Part shown: piece after piece, positions 52,526 through 61,974 of the stretch | Layout: each line of letters starts with the position of its first letter | How positions within the stretch are numbered: the first letter of the stretch is position 1 | NCBI RefSeq assembly: GCF_014653175.1 | Contig: NZ_BNAG01000003.1 | Span: forward strand, 372,001-436,000 | Reading direction: 5' to 3' | Source of the DNA: Roseivirga thermotolerans | GTDB lineage: Bacteria > Bacteroidota > Bacteroidia > Cytophagales > Cyclobacteriaceae | Length of the DNA stretch: 64,000 nt | Position numbers and translations under genes: made by a program | Notes under the pieces: generated by a model | Databases searched by the model: none | What the model was told of the DNA's origin: nothing | The model's input: the letters and a program-made list of their open reading frames with translations, nothing else

Positions 52526-53132
52526 AGCTGGGTGAACGATAACTACCTTGGTCAGTTGGTTCTTTTCGATCAACAACCGGGTTCGCAGGACATATAGAAG
52601 CTTATTCAAGTACTACCCGTTCTTGGTGTTGTTAGCGGTGAGGAGCTAGTTGGTTGTTTAGTCTACATGTCGAATAGTATTAGGGCTTTAATCCGTAAGA
52701 TGGATATAAGAGTATATTGGATTGATTGCTTCCATTTTCTTTTTAACGTCAGAAAATATGCGGCACGTTGGTTCTGACAAAAACCATAGTCCATTTTATC
52801 TCTCAGATAAGAAAGGAATACCCTTTTGATTTATATTTTTTTCTCTTTCTCCTTCTTCTTCTCGAAGAGCTTGGTCTCATGTGATATAGAATGAACCCTA
52901 GAGCAATACCAATGAATAAACCTTACAGATTGGTAGTCGGTGGTCATGCAAAGGATTTTATCTAAAGTAATGCATAGTAATGATGTTTTATCTTTAAATA
53001 CTTCTTTTTGACCCGATACCGATGGGCAAGGGCTTTATTTGGGTTGAATTTATTGATAAAAGAAATTCTGGTCTTAGTCTGGAAAATATTGGGTGGTTTT
53101 TATCACAAAACCTTCTTGGTACCCAACAGATC
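52526..53132. other. 607-bp stretch without a supported gene
   Basis: No open frame here shows a signal peptide, motif or promoter. The sequence is AT-rich, with a pyrimidine run near 52841-52865 (CTCTTTCTCCTTCTTCTTCT). It separates the dioxygenase gene from the GH43-like gene. No RNA or repeat was identified. Confidence 0.5.
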
Positions 53133-54965
53133 CTATTGAGTAAATAGTATTTCGCTTCTTTCCGAAATTCCGTTTTCATCAAAAGCTTCCACCTGGTAGT
53201 AGTAGCCGGTGTCTGTATTGAGAGCTCTAAGTTCATAGCTATTCGTTCCATAGATCATGGCAGAAAGGTTCAGTTTGTCTTCGGCTATACCCCAATAAAT
53301 GACATAGCCTGTGGCACCCTCAACGGTATCCCAGCTCAAGTCTGCATTTCTCCGGTCTTTTTGTCGGCTCACCTTAAAATTGGCAGGGGTTTCGGGTAGG
53401 TCCTCTTTGCCGTTGCCAAATACCCTGAACTCGGAGATGGAGAGGTACTCATTGGTGCAGTATACATGGTTGTAGCGCACATAGCGGGCTTCAATAGCTT
53501 GGGGTAACTCAATGTATCCGTGGGGCATGTCGCGCATGTTTTCAGAGTAGTCTGCAATGGTCTGCCACTTGTTGCCATCAATAGAGGCCTCTATTGTAAA
53601 TTGCTGTCTCAGCGTATCCGGACGCCCGAATATTTTACTGTTAAAGTCCTGAAAGTTGATCTGGATAGCTTTTACATCCATGGTTTTCTCTAAATCTACT
53701 TCCACAAAAATGGAATCGTTGTTGGCCTCCGATACCCAATAGGAGCGAATTTCTTCATCGTTTATTTTACGGATATCGAACTCCCTAATTTGCCCGAGCA
53801 TATAGCCCGACTCGCTTTCATCTACCACGTTGATTTCCTGACTCACCAGGCCTGAGTTTGTGCGTACCGGCTTGTTGTAGCTAAGGAGCATCCACCCGGT
53901 AAATCGGTTTTTGTGATCTTCCACGGGTGTGCCGGGCAAATAGTGAGGATAGTCTCCATAGGCAGTATTCACGTACATTTGACCGTTTTCTTCGAATCCG
54001 GCAGGGTACATCCCTATTCTTCGCTCAAACTTATAGTTTACTGAAATGGCCATTGTAGCGTAGTGCCAGTAATTGCCATTATTATCGCGTACGGTGCTGC
54101 CATGCCCCGAGCCTTTCAGAAATCCTCCGGGTTTGTAAGAAATTGGGTTGTAAGGAGCATATTCAAACGGCCCCAAAGGGCTTTTGCTGGTATACACCCC
54201 ATCGGCATACACGTTCCACTGAGTTCCCGGAGCACCATATTCCAGGTAGTAGGTGTCTCCATGCTTTACCATCCAGGGACCCTCTATAAATGGCTGGATG
54301 TCCGATTTATGATCTTGCCCAAAACGTTCCCACCCATGTTTTTCGGGCTGAAGATAAAGTAAATCAGTCTGTTCTCCTTTGGGAATGTAGTAGTTGTCCG
54401 GGTCTAGCTCTACCCCCCTGATAGGGAATTTGTTAGACGACTCCTCGTAGAGGTATACTCGGCCATCATCGTCAGTAAATAGCATTGGGTCCTGCACGCC
54501 ATTGGGCGTATTAATCACGGCAAAGTTGGTTTTCCAATCGCCCAATTCCGGGTTGTCTGTTTCGATGACCGCGCCCCTACCCGAAGGGTCGCCTAATACC
54601 AGAATTTTTCCGTCTCTTACAGTGGCAGCAGGAGCATTACTGCCGTTGAAATACCAACTCTGGGGTCTGATAAACCGCCAATTGCTCATGTCTTCAGAGG
54701 CCCAATAGCCGTGAGAACGGGTAACAAACATGTAGTAGGTGCCCTTAAAGTTCACAATGGCCGGGTCGGCACCCGAGCGATAGGAAACGTTGTTGTTGGC
54801 TCTGTAATGCGACATGTAGGTGTAATCGATGTCTAGTGGGTTGCAATATGTTTTGTAGTTCTTTTGCTCCTGAGCCGTAGCAAATGACACTTTTGGCTGA
54901 TGCTGTTCTGGGCCTGAGCAGGCGAGAAGGAGCAGAAGTGGGAAGAACAGGTTAATGCTTTTCAT
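53133..54965 (-). CDS. GH43-like glycosidase with discoidin and fibronectin domains
   Basis: A 610-residue lipoprotein; lipobox C16 (LLLLAC). The beta-propeller region has three acids in GH43 positions: D67 in SGADPAI, D159 in GVQDPML, and E228 in FIEGPWM. Residues about 40-365 form the propeller, about 370-515 include an F5/8 type C (CBM32-like) domain (FTIEASIDGNKWQTIADYS, RYVRYNHVYC, ISEFRVFGNG), and about 520-610 a fibronectin type III domain (TPANFKVSRQKDRRNADLSW). GH43 cleaves arabino- or xylo-oligosaccharides or related linkages; the exact substrate is unknown. Last gene of the minus-strand degradation cluster; 81 bp after the TSUP gene. Confidence 0.9.
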   Translation of the reverse strand: MKSINLFFPLLLLLACSGPEQHQPKVSFATAQEQKNYKTYCNPLDIDYTYMSHYRANNNVSYRSGADPAIVNFKGTYYMFVTRSHGYWASEDMSNWRFIRPQSWYFNGSNAPAATVRDGKILVLGDPSGRGAVIETDNPELGDWKTNFAVINTPNGVQDPMLFTDDDGRVYLYEESSNKFPIRGVELDPDNYYIPKGEQTDLLYLQPEKHGWERFGQDHKSDIQPFIEGPWMVKHGDTYYLEYGAPGTQWNVYADGVYTSKSPLGPFEYAPYNPISYKPGGFLKGSGHGSTVRDNNGNYWHYATMAISVNYKFERRIGMYPAGFEENGQMYVNTAYGDYPHYLPGTPVEDHKNRFTGWMLLSYNKPVRTNSGLVSQEINVVDESESGYMLGQIREFDIRKINDEEIRSYWVSEANNDSIFVEVDLEKTMDVKAIQINFQDFNSKIFGRPDTLRQQFTIEASIDGNKWQTIADYSENMRDMPHGYIELPQAIEARYVRYNHVYCTNEYLSISEFRVFGNGKEDLPETPANFKVSRQKDRRNADLSWDTVEGATGYVIYWGIAEDKLNLSAMIYGTNSYELRALNTDTGYYYQVEAFDENGISERSEILFTQ

Positions 54966-55046
54966 AGAAATATATGTATTGATCCTTATAGGGTTGTGAT
55001 TAGGGTTGAAATGATTATTCTGACACGTTTGTTGCGGTCGATATAC

Positions 55047-55799
55047 TCAATAAAACCATACCTTGATGAGCGTAGCCACAATCATTAAAACCGAAATAAC
55101 TTTGGCCCACAAGTGGGCTTTAGTGTTTACTCTTATAAACCGGGCCACACCATAGGCACCTATTACCTGACCTATGGCCAGCAACAGGGCTGGCTTCCAG
55201 AGAATGTGGTTGGTAAAGGCAAAATACAGTGTAGTGGGAATGGTATAAATGAGTACGATAAGCAGTTTGTACGTATTGGCCTCCTGATAGGGCATACGGT
55301 ATACTCCGGAAAGTATAACCAGAATGAGAATCCCCACGCCTATCTGTATAAAACCACCGTACAGACCACCGAGAAATAGCAAAATTGCAGCCCAGCCCGA
55401 ACTACCGGAAAATGATAGTTTCGATCTTCTGGTTAGTGAGCCGGGTAAAAGAAACGAAATCAGCAAGGCTACCATTACTATCGTAGCCATTAGGTTGAAG
55501 GATGCGTTGGACACCTGAGTTGCGCACCAGGCACCCGCCATAGCTCCGGCTACGGTAGAGAGAATTGGAGTGAGTTTAAACTTACCATGCTGTGAAGAAA
55601 TAGTCTTTCGAAGCACCAACACGCCCGTTAGGTTTTGAAAGAAAACCCCGGGGCGTGTAGTGGTATTGGCCATTACCAACGGAATACCCGTGAGGGTCAT
55701 TACTCCCATGCTGAACAGTGTGCCACTACCGGAAATGGTGTTCACTATTCCCGCCAATATGCCTCCGGCTATAAGTAATATTTCGTTGGTCCAATTCAC
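55047..55799 (-). CDS. TauE/SafE (TSUP) anion exporter
   Basis: A 250-residue membrane protein with about eight helices. The repeated TSUP glycine-rich motifs are seen (GGILAGIVNTISGSGTL near the start; LGGLYGGFIQIGVGILIL near 140). The family exports sulfite, sulfate or sulfoacetate, or imports related anions. It lies 3 nt after the sulfatase stop codon, so it is co-transcribed with it. Export of sulfate released by sulfatase action is an attractive role, but it is inferred. Confidence 0.9.
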   Translation of the reverse strand: MNWTNEILLIAGGILAGIVNTISGSGTLFSMGVMTLTGIPLVMANTTTRPGVFFQNLTGVLVLRKTISSQHGKFKLTPILSTVAGAMAGAWCATQVSNASFNLMATIVMVALLISFLLPGSLTRRSKLSFSGSSGWAAILLFLGGLYGGFIQIGVGILILVILSGVYRMPYQEANTYKLLIVLIYTIPTTLYFAFTNHILWKPALLLAIGQVIGAYGVARFIRVNTKAHLWAKVISVLMIVATLIKVWFY

Positions 55800-55802
55800 T
55801 CT

Positions 55803-57317
55803 TTAAAAGGTGCCCCTGTACAAATGGTCGAACCGCGCTCCCGTGCCATCAGTCTTTAGTGGAATTTGCATTCCGCCTGTTTCTTCAAGCCAGTTAAAAA
55901 GGTCGGTGCGAAGTTGTTTGGCAATGTCGCGATACGCTTCGTTCCTGATTAGATTATTCATCTCCCAAGGGTCGTTCTCCAGATCATAAAGCTCGTTAAT
56001 GTCCCACAAACCATAGTAGCGTATAAACTTATATTTGTCTGTTCTTACCGCATGTACTGTAGGAGTTTGCGGAAATGGCCGCTCCCAGAAGTACTCATAA
56101 TAAATGCGTTTTCTCCAGTTATCGGGATTCTCCCCTTTAAGAATAGGTAAAAAGCTCTCTCCATCCATATTGGTGGGTTTTTCTAAACCGGCCATGGCTA
56201 ATATGGTGGGGCCAATGTCTATGTTCTGAATCATTTGCTTCACCTTATTCTGCTTAATTACATCTTTTCCGCCATAAATGAGCAGCGGCACCCGAATGGA
56301 TTCTTCATAGGCATGTCGCTTGTCAATAAGGCCGTGCTCACCAAACGAAAAGCCATTATCGCCCATATAGAATACAATGGTATTGTCAATCTGTCCGCTC
56401 TTCTCCAGTTGGTCAAGCACGGCTGCAATGCTTTCATCTACCGAAAGTAGCGTTTCGGTATAAAGCTGGTAAAACTCATCGAAACCAATCTGACCATGAT
56501 ACATATAGTCTACACCATGCCAGCTGTTGCGTTGTTTTTTTACCCAATCGGGTACATCGGCATAGTTGTAGTCTTTGTTCTTTTCAGGAAACATGGTAGG
56601 CGGATAACTCGGTTTGGCATTGGCATATACTCCCTGGTGTCGTTTGGCCGGTTTAAAGTCGGCATGTACGCCTTTGTGTGATAAATAGAGGAAAAAGGGC
56701 TTTTGGCCGTCTCTTTCGCTTAGCCATTTAACAGCCTCTTCGGTAAGTAAATCGGTAATGTATGTGCTGTCGCTAAAGGTTTTTTCAACCCCATTGATGT
56801 TAATGAGTGGGTTGTAATAATTGCCCTGACCTTTAAGGCTAAACCAATGATCAAAGCCCTTTCGAGGGTCTGCATGGTGTTCACCCATATGCCATTTGCC
56901 CATAAAGGCTGTTTCGTAACCGGCTGCCTGAAGGTATTGGGGGAAGAACTTTATACTATCAGCAATAAGCGACTGATTGTCTACCACCTGGTGGTGGTGC
57001 GATAGTTGCCCCGTGAGAATGGAAGCCCGGCTGGGCGAACATAGCGAGGTGGTAACGAATGCATTTTCAATATGGGCCCCTTCGCGTGCCATTTTGTCCA
57101 TTGCAGGAGTTTCTAAGAAAGGTACTTTACCAGTAAAACCCATGAAGTCGTAGCGATGGTCATCGCTAAGAATAAAAACTACATTCATGGGTTCTGTCCC
57201 TTCAATGTGCTTTAAAATCAAGTCGTTTTTTTGTTCGCCCCTTGGGGCAGAGCAAGCCAATGCTACCAGATGCACCAGCGCCAGCAGACTTAAAAGTTTG
57301 GTTGTGGAATTAGTCAT
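55803..57317 (-). CDS. Cys-type sulfatase lipoprotein (family S1)
   Basis: A 504-residue alkaline-phosphatase-superfamily sulfatase with a lipoprotein signal (LVHLVALACSAPRG). The signature C93-S-P-S-R97 (in TTSLCSPSRASILTGQ) is the substrate for formylglycine formation; the other metal ligands lie in FILSDDHRYDFMG and YMGDNGFSFGEHG, with YETAFMGKWHMGEHH between. All essential residues are present, so it should be active after maturation by an FGE; one is encoded at 50746. It removes sulfate esters from glycans such as algal polysaccharides. The exact substrate subfamily is not decided here. Confidence 0.92.
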   Translation of the reverse strand: MTNSTTKLLSLLALVHLVALACSAPRGEQKNDLILKHIEGTEPMNVVFILSDDHRYDFMGFTGKVPFLETPAMDKMAREGAHIENAFVTTSLCSPSRASILTGQLSHHHQVVDNQSLIADSIKFFPQYLQAAGYETAFMGKWHMGEHHADPRKGFDHWFSLKGQGNYYNPLININGVEKTFSDSTYITDLLTEEAVKWLSERDGQKPFFLYLSHKGVHADFKPAKRHQGVYANAKPSYPPTMFPEKNKDYNYADVPDWVKKQRNSWHGVDYMYHGQIGFDEFYQLYTETLLSVDESIAAVLDQLEKSGQIDNTIVFYMGDNGFSFGEHGLIDKRHAYEESIRVPLLIYGGKDVIKQNKVKQMIQNIDIGPTILAMAGLEKPTNMDGESFLPILKGENPDNWRKRIYYEYFWERPFPQTPTVHAVRTDKYKFIRYYGLWDINELYDLENDPWEMNNLIRNEAYRDIAKQLRTDLFNWLEETGGMQIPLKTDGTGARFDHLYRGTF

Positions 57318-57537
57318 GGTCTTAGTTTTTGATTGTACAATGGCATAGGTGAGGTCGATGGTTGCCCAGCGTGCAGGGTTCCCACCGACCTACCCATAAG
57401 ATGCCGTCCGCATTGAATTTCCAGTTTTCACTCACGGCTGTATTTTTTCTGCCTTGCCCATTGACAGAAATTCCGGTGAATGATTCCAAGGGGGCTGAAA
57501 CGATGATTGCACTTCTGGAAAAGGACGGCATTTTTCT

Positions 57538-59799
57538 TTACTTAAGCTTAAAGTCGGCCTCAAGTCCTGTGGAAGAGTTGGGGCCAATAAATACTTTGAA
57601 ATCCCCCGGTTCGGCTTCAAAGCGCATATCTAAAGTATAGAATGCCAGGTCTTTAGCGCTAAGGTTAAACGACACGCGCTTCGATTCTCCGGGTTTAAGT
57701 TTAATTTTCTCGAATCCTTTGAGCTCTTTTACCGGGCGGGTTACGCTGCCCACCATGTCTCGCACATAGAGCTGTACTACCTCTTGGCCCTCATAGGTTC
57801 CCGTGTTGGTTACCGTGGCCGAAACGGTAAGGGAGCTATCGAACGATAGCTCAGAGCTGCTCAAGCTAATGTTGCTGTACTCAAAGGTGGTGTAGCTCAG
57901 TCCGTAGCCGAAAGGATAGAGCGGCTCGTTAGAAACATCCAGGTATTTACTGGTGTATTTGTTGTCGGCACTAAAAGGGCGGCCTGTATTCTTCATGTTA
58001 TAGTATATGGGAATCTGACCCACGTTTTTAGGAAAAGTTATGGTGAGTTTGCCGGCCGGATTATGGTCTCCGAAAAGCGTTTCAGCAATGGCTTTTCCAG
58101 ACATTGTGCCCAGATGCCAGGCGTTCATAACAGCAGGAATGTGTTCGTCAATCCAATTGATGGTGAGTGGCCTGCCAGCCATTACCACTGCGACTATGGG
58201 TTTACCAAGCGCATGTATAGCTTCTATAAGCTCTTGTTGCGGTCCTGGCAGTCCTATTTCCGATCGGCTGGCTGCTTCTCCGCTTTGGGTATAGTCTTCA
58301 CCTATGGCCATTATAACTACATCCGATTTTCTGGCTGCTGCCAGAGCTTCAGCAAAACCCGACCGGTTGTCTCCACTAAAGCCGGCACCACGTGCATAGT
58401 TGATTTTTACTCCGGGAGCAATTTGCGCTATGCCTTCTTTTAGAGTAATCACTTTAGAGGCATCGCCAGCTACATGCCAGGTGCCTAGCATATCTTTGCG
58501 GTTATCGGCCAATGGACCAATAAGCGCTACTGAGCCAAGTTTTTTAGAAAGTGGCAAAAGATTACTTTGGCCTTTGCTTGCCGGTTGGTTTTTGAGCAGA
58601 ACAATAGACTCTTTTGCGGCCAATAACGCATGATTCATTAATTCTTGAGAATATAGCGTTTGTTGCTCCCTGTCTTTGTTTAGGTATCGGTAGGGGTCTT
58701 CAAACAATCCCAGTTTGTACTTCATTTCCAACACCTGTCTTACATACTCATTCAGTGTAGACTCTTCAATCTTTCCTTCGGCAATCAGTTCCGGAATGTA
58801 ACGGCTGTAAAGCCCTCCCTGCATATCCATTTGTACGCCTGCTTTAAAGGCCAGCTCTGCGGCCTCTTTCTCGTTGGCTACTACTCCATGAGGCACCATT
58901 TCATTGATAGATGTGTAGTCGGTTACCACAAAGCCATCAAAACCCCATTCATTGCGCAATATTTCTGTCATCAGGTAGCGGTTGCCAGAAGCAGGCACTC
59001 CATCCAATTCGTTAAAGCTGGTCATTACTGTGGCGGCACCGGCCTCCAGAGCGGCTTTGTAGGGAGGTAAATAGTTCTGCCTCAATTCCCGGTCAGACAT
59101 ATCCACTGTATGATAGTCGCGCCCTGCCTGGGAAGCTCCATAGGCGGCAAAGTGCTTTACGCAGGCCAAAATGGTGGTAGGGTCGGCAAGGTTTTTACCC
59201 TGTATGCCCCTAACCTTGGCAGCACCAATGAGTGCACCTAGGAAGGGGTCTTCGCCACTACCTTCTGCAATGCGGCCCCAACGAGGGTCGCGCGCAATAT
59301 CAACCATGGGGTTGAAGGTCCAGTTGACTCCGGCAGAGGCGGCTTCTTTGGCGGCCAGGTGAGCCGATTTTTCAATAATATCAAGGTCCCAACTAGAAGC
59401 CTCGGCCAGAGGAATTGGGAAGGTGGTTTTATAACCATGAATTACATCCAAGCCAAAGAGTAGAGGAATACCCAGCCGTGTTTCTTCAACGGCTATGCGC
59501 TGCAGTTCACGGGCGTAGTCTACGGTATGGGCATTAAAGAGATTACCGGCTCTGCCAGCCCTCAATTCGTCCATGTAGTCATCGCGCAATACAGGTCCTG
59601 TTACATCCCAGCCACTGGTGTAGAGGGTGAGTTGTCCGGCTTTTTCTTCGATGGTCATTTCTTGAATGAGCGAATCGATGAACCGGCTCATAGGGTCTGA
59701 GCTGCCCGATGGGTTTTCGCAGCCATTTAGGGCCATGAACCCCATGATGCTTACCAGGAGTATAAGAGGTGTGCTTTTATGGATGTTGAATGAATGCAT
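57538..59799 (-). CDS. GH3 beta-glucosidase lipoprotein (BglX-like)
   Basis: A 753-residue enzyme with a lipoprotein signal ending NGC (residue about 27). The N-terminal TIM barrel has GPLLFGLDVIHG-type LFGLDVIHGYKTTFPIPLA, CVKHFAAYGASQAGRDYH and GFDGFVVTDYTS with the nucleophile D294. The C-terminal alpha/beta sandwich and FN3-like domain follow (AIGEDYTQSGEAASRSEI, then YPFGYGLSYTTFEYSN). It releases glucose from beta-linked oligosaccharides. Adjacent genes encode an esterase and two GH144-like enzymes, matching the Bacteroides thetaiotaomicron pair BT_3566/BT_3567 (GH144 + GH3), so beta-1,2-glucooligosaccharides are the likely substrate. Confidence 0.93.
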   Translation of the reverse strand: MHSFNIHKSTPLILLVSIMGFMALNGCENPSGSSDPMSRFIDSLIQEMTIEEKAGQLTLYTSGWDVTGPVLRDDYMDELRAGRAGNLFNAHTVDYARELQRIAVEETRLGIPLLFGLDVIHGYKTTFPIPLAEASSWDLDIIEKSAHLAAKEAASAGVNWTFNPMVDIARDPRWGRIAEGSGEDPFLGALIGAAKVRGIQGKNLADPTTILACVKHFAAYGASQAGRDYHTVDMSDRELRQNYLPPYKAALEAGAATVMTSFNELDGVPASGNRYLMTEILRNEWGFDGFVVTDYTSINEMVPHGVVANEKEAAELAFKAGVQMDMQGGLYSRYIPELIAEGKIEESTLNEYVRQVLEMKYKLGLFEDPYRYLNKDREQQTLYSQELMNHALLAAKESIVLLKNQPASKGQSNLLPLSKKLGSVALIGPLADNRKDMLGTWHVAGDASKVITLKEGIAQIAPGVKINYARGAGFSGDNRSGFAEALAAARKSDVVIMAIGEDYTQSGEAASRSEIGLPGPQQELIEAIHALGKPIVAVVMAGRPLTINWIDEHIPAVMNAWHLGTMSGKAIAETLFGDHNPAGKLTITFPKNVGQIPIYYNMKNTGRPFSADNKYTSKYLDVSNEPLYPFGYGLSYTTFEYSNISLSSSELSFDSSLTVSATVTNTGTYEGQEVVQLYVRDMVGSVTRPVKELKGFEKIKLKPGESKRVSFNLSAKDLAFYTLDMRFEAEPGDFKVFIGPNSSTGLEADFKLK

Positions 59800-59811
59800 T
59801 GCGGGTATAGG

Positions 59812-60600
59812 TTACTTGGAATGAGAAAATAGCCAGGGCAATAGTTCAGGTTCGGCAAATGCAGGATCCCAGCTGTTGTGGTTGGCATTGGGGTAAAGGG
59901 TGAGTTTTACCCGACCGCCCTTTTCTTCAATAGCACTGGCCATTTCTTTAGAAAAATGAGGAGGCACTACATCGTCTTTCAGGCCATGGAATATCCAGAA
60001 GGGTACTTTTTTGGCGTACTTTCTGGCACTTTTTGGGTGGTCGCCACCACAAATGGGTGCGGCAGCCGCAAACGTTTTGGGTCTGCGGCTCACAAGCTCA
60101 AATGTGCCCATTCCTCCCATGGAAAGGCCCATTACATACATTCTGTCTTTATCTATATGAGCAACCCGACTAAGCGAATCGACCAATGAAAGAAGGCCTT
60201 TCATGGCCAATGTATGTTCTGTTTTGGTGGTGAAATAGGTAAACTGACGTTTTCCATTCTCATCGAGTGGTCTGTGTACATTGGCCCAGTAGTCTTCCGG
60301 TGGGCATTGAGGAAAAACGACAATGGCCGGAAACTTTTCCCGATTGGAAGGGTCGAGAAACAGTTTGCTGCCATGCACCAACTGTTTCTCATTGTTGGTA
60401 CCACGTTCACCAGCGCCATGAAGAAAAAGTACCAGTGGATATTCCTTTGTGGAATCGAACCCTTCCGGATAAAGTACTCTATAGTTGAGCGAACCTTCTT
60501 CATAGGTGTGTTTTGCCGCTCTAAAGTCTTCCTTTGTTTGGGCCAGGCTAATGTTTAATACCCCGGCCAAAGTACAGATGAGCAGTAGCTTAATCTTCAT
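59812..60600 (-). CDS. Secreted alpha/beta-hydrolase (carboxylesterase-like)
   Basis: A 262-residue enzyme with a signal peptide (MKIKLLLICTLAGVLNISLAQ). The fold is clear: LVLFLHGAGERGTNN (oxyanion loop), YVMGLSMGGMGTFELVSRRP with nucleophile S160, VPFWIFHGLKDDVVPP (acid region) and NANHNSWD with the catalytic His. It belongs to the phospholipase/carboxylesterase-PHB depolymerase-like group found in polysaccharide-utilisation loci, where members remove acyl groups from glycans. It overlaps the GH144 gene upstream by 11 nt and lies 12 nt before the GH3 gene, in the same operon. Confidence 0.88.
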   Translation of the reverse strand: MKIKLLLICTLAGVLNISLAQTKEDFRAAKHTYEEGSLNYRVLYPEGFDSTKEYPLVLFLHGAGERGTNNEKQLVHGSKLFLDPSNREKFPAIVVFPQCPPEDYWANVHRPLDENGKRQFTYFTTKTEHTLAMKGLLSLVDSLSRVAHIDKDRMYVMGLSMGGMGTFELVSRRPKTFAAAAPICGGDHPKSARKYAKKVPFWIFHGLKDDVVPPHFSKEMASAIEEKGGRVKLTLYPNANHNSWDPAFAEPELLPWLFSHSK

Positions 60601-61945
60601 AGTAGAAACCTAGTTTTTTAAGTCCTTGCTGTATTTCCGGAGCCGACATAAACAGATCCCAGATTAGCCCGCTGCGGTAGTTTTCGATCATTACTGGAAT
60701 TGGGCCCTGATCGATGGCCAGGTAGCGTGGGAGGTACCAATTTTCGTGGAAGCTAAAAGCATCGTAAGGACCAAATTCGCCTACAAGGGAATCGGCTTCG
60801 GTATAGAGTTTTTTGAGCATGGCCATGCTTTCTTCCGGAGTGTATGGGAAAGAAGAAAGGGCAGCAGTTGGCGAAATTACCCCAAGATCGCGGTCAGGTC
60901 TATGGCCGGCATAGCCTCTCATGGAGTAGCTGGAGGTAAAGCCCCACATGTCAGGCCCGTATCCTTTGAATTCATTGGGATTGGCTACTGCATGTTTGTG
61001 ATGAATGAGGGCATGGTTGCGGTTGAGCTTCCAGTAGTCTCCATACTTGTCTTTCAGGCCTTTTGGGTTAAGGCCGAGGTAAGAGTAGTGTGCCCAAAAG
61101 AGCGGACCCACGGGTGAGTCGTTGGTTTCGTAGTGGTTAAGTACAGTTTCGAGCCCATAGTAGGTAGTATCGTTGGCAATGGCACCATTCATGGCCCAAC
61201 CTTCATGATACACAGCAGGGTCTACCGAATGGGTTGGCGATGAAGCTGCCAGCACATACATAATGAGGCACTCATTGTAACCTCTAACATCAAAGTTCAT
61301 TTCCCACTCATAGTTGGGCGACCAGTGCCAGTAGAGTACATTTTCGCCTTTGGTGTGCCAGTCGAACTCAATGTTTTCCCAAAGGGTATTCATGCGTTCG
61401 GCCAGCTGTTTTTCTCGCTTATCGTTTTTGTCCAGGTATTGTCTCACGGTAAGCAGGCCGGCTGCCAGAAAAGAGGTTTCTACCAGGTCGCCCCCATCGT
61501 CTTTTTTGCTAAAGGCCGAAACCTTACCGGTTTTGCCATCCCACCAGTGAGGGAATACTCCATGGAACGAATCGGCTTTTTCCAGAAAGTCTACGATCTT
61601 CTCAAAGCGCTCAATACCTTCTTCCCGGGTAATAAAGCCTCTTTCTATACCCACAATTAGTGCCATGAGCCCAAAACCTGAGCCGCCCGATGTAATAATG
61701 TCTTTGTCGTGACTGGGATAAATATCGTCCATGTGATATCGCTCGCGGGCCATGCCGCTGTTGGGCTCGGCACCATTCCAGAAATACTGAAAGGTTTGAT
61801 ATTGCACCAGGTTGAGCAAAGAGTCTTCTTCGCTTTGGGTTTTTATAGAGTCGGCCTGCTGGCTGCCTTTGGATTGACTGCAAGCCCATAAAAAGGCGCC
61901 CAGAGCCAGGGCCATCAAACATTGAAGTATTGTTCTTTTGTTCAT
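60590..61945 (-). CDS. GH144-like (glucoamylase-family) lipoprotein
   Basis: A 451-residue lipoprotein; lipobox C22 (AFLWAC). The catalytic alpha/alpha-barrel shows family blocks: QYFWNGAEPNSGMARE, GGSGFGLMALIVGIERGF, VFPHWWDG, DDGGDLVETSFL (149-160), YWHWSPNYEWE, ILVLAASSPTH-like MYVLAASSPTHS and GVISPTAALSSFPYTPEES. This is the PF10091/GH144 family, whose characterised member from Chitinophaga is an endo-beta-1,2-glucanase that releases sophorose. It is one of two paralogues in tandem, 29 nt apart; this one lacks the Ig-like N-terminus of its neighbour. Confidence 0.9.
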   Translation of the reverse strand: MNKRTILQCLMALALGAFLWACSQSKGSQQADSIKTQSEEDSLLNLVQYQTFQYFWNGAEPNSGMARERYHMDDIYPSHDKDIITSGGSGFGLMALIVGIERGFITREEGIERFEKIVDFLEKADSFHGVFPHWWDGKTGKVSAFSKKDDGGDLVETSFLAAGLLTVRQYLDKNDKREKQLAERMNTLWENIEFDWHTKGENVLYWHWSPNYEWEMNFDVRGYNECLIMYVLAASSPTHSVDPAVYHEGWAMNGAIANDTTYYGLETVLNHYETNDSPVGPLFWAHYSYLGLNPKGLKDKYGDYWKLNRNHALIHHKHAVANPNEFKGYGPDMWGFTSSYSMRGYAGHRPDRDLGVISPTAALSSFPYTPEESMAMLKKLYTEADSLVGEFGPYDAFSFHENWYLPRYLAIDQGPIPVMIENYRSGLIWDLFMSAPEIQQGLKKLGFYYED

Positions 61946-61974
61946 CTTAGTTTAGGGTTATTCTAGGGTTTGGT

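Noticed and set aside
52994-53251. Small minus-strand frame overlapping the end of the GH43-like gene
   Set aside because: It lies largely out of frame over the 3' end of a real gene and has no features of its own.
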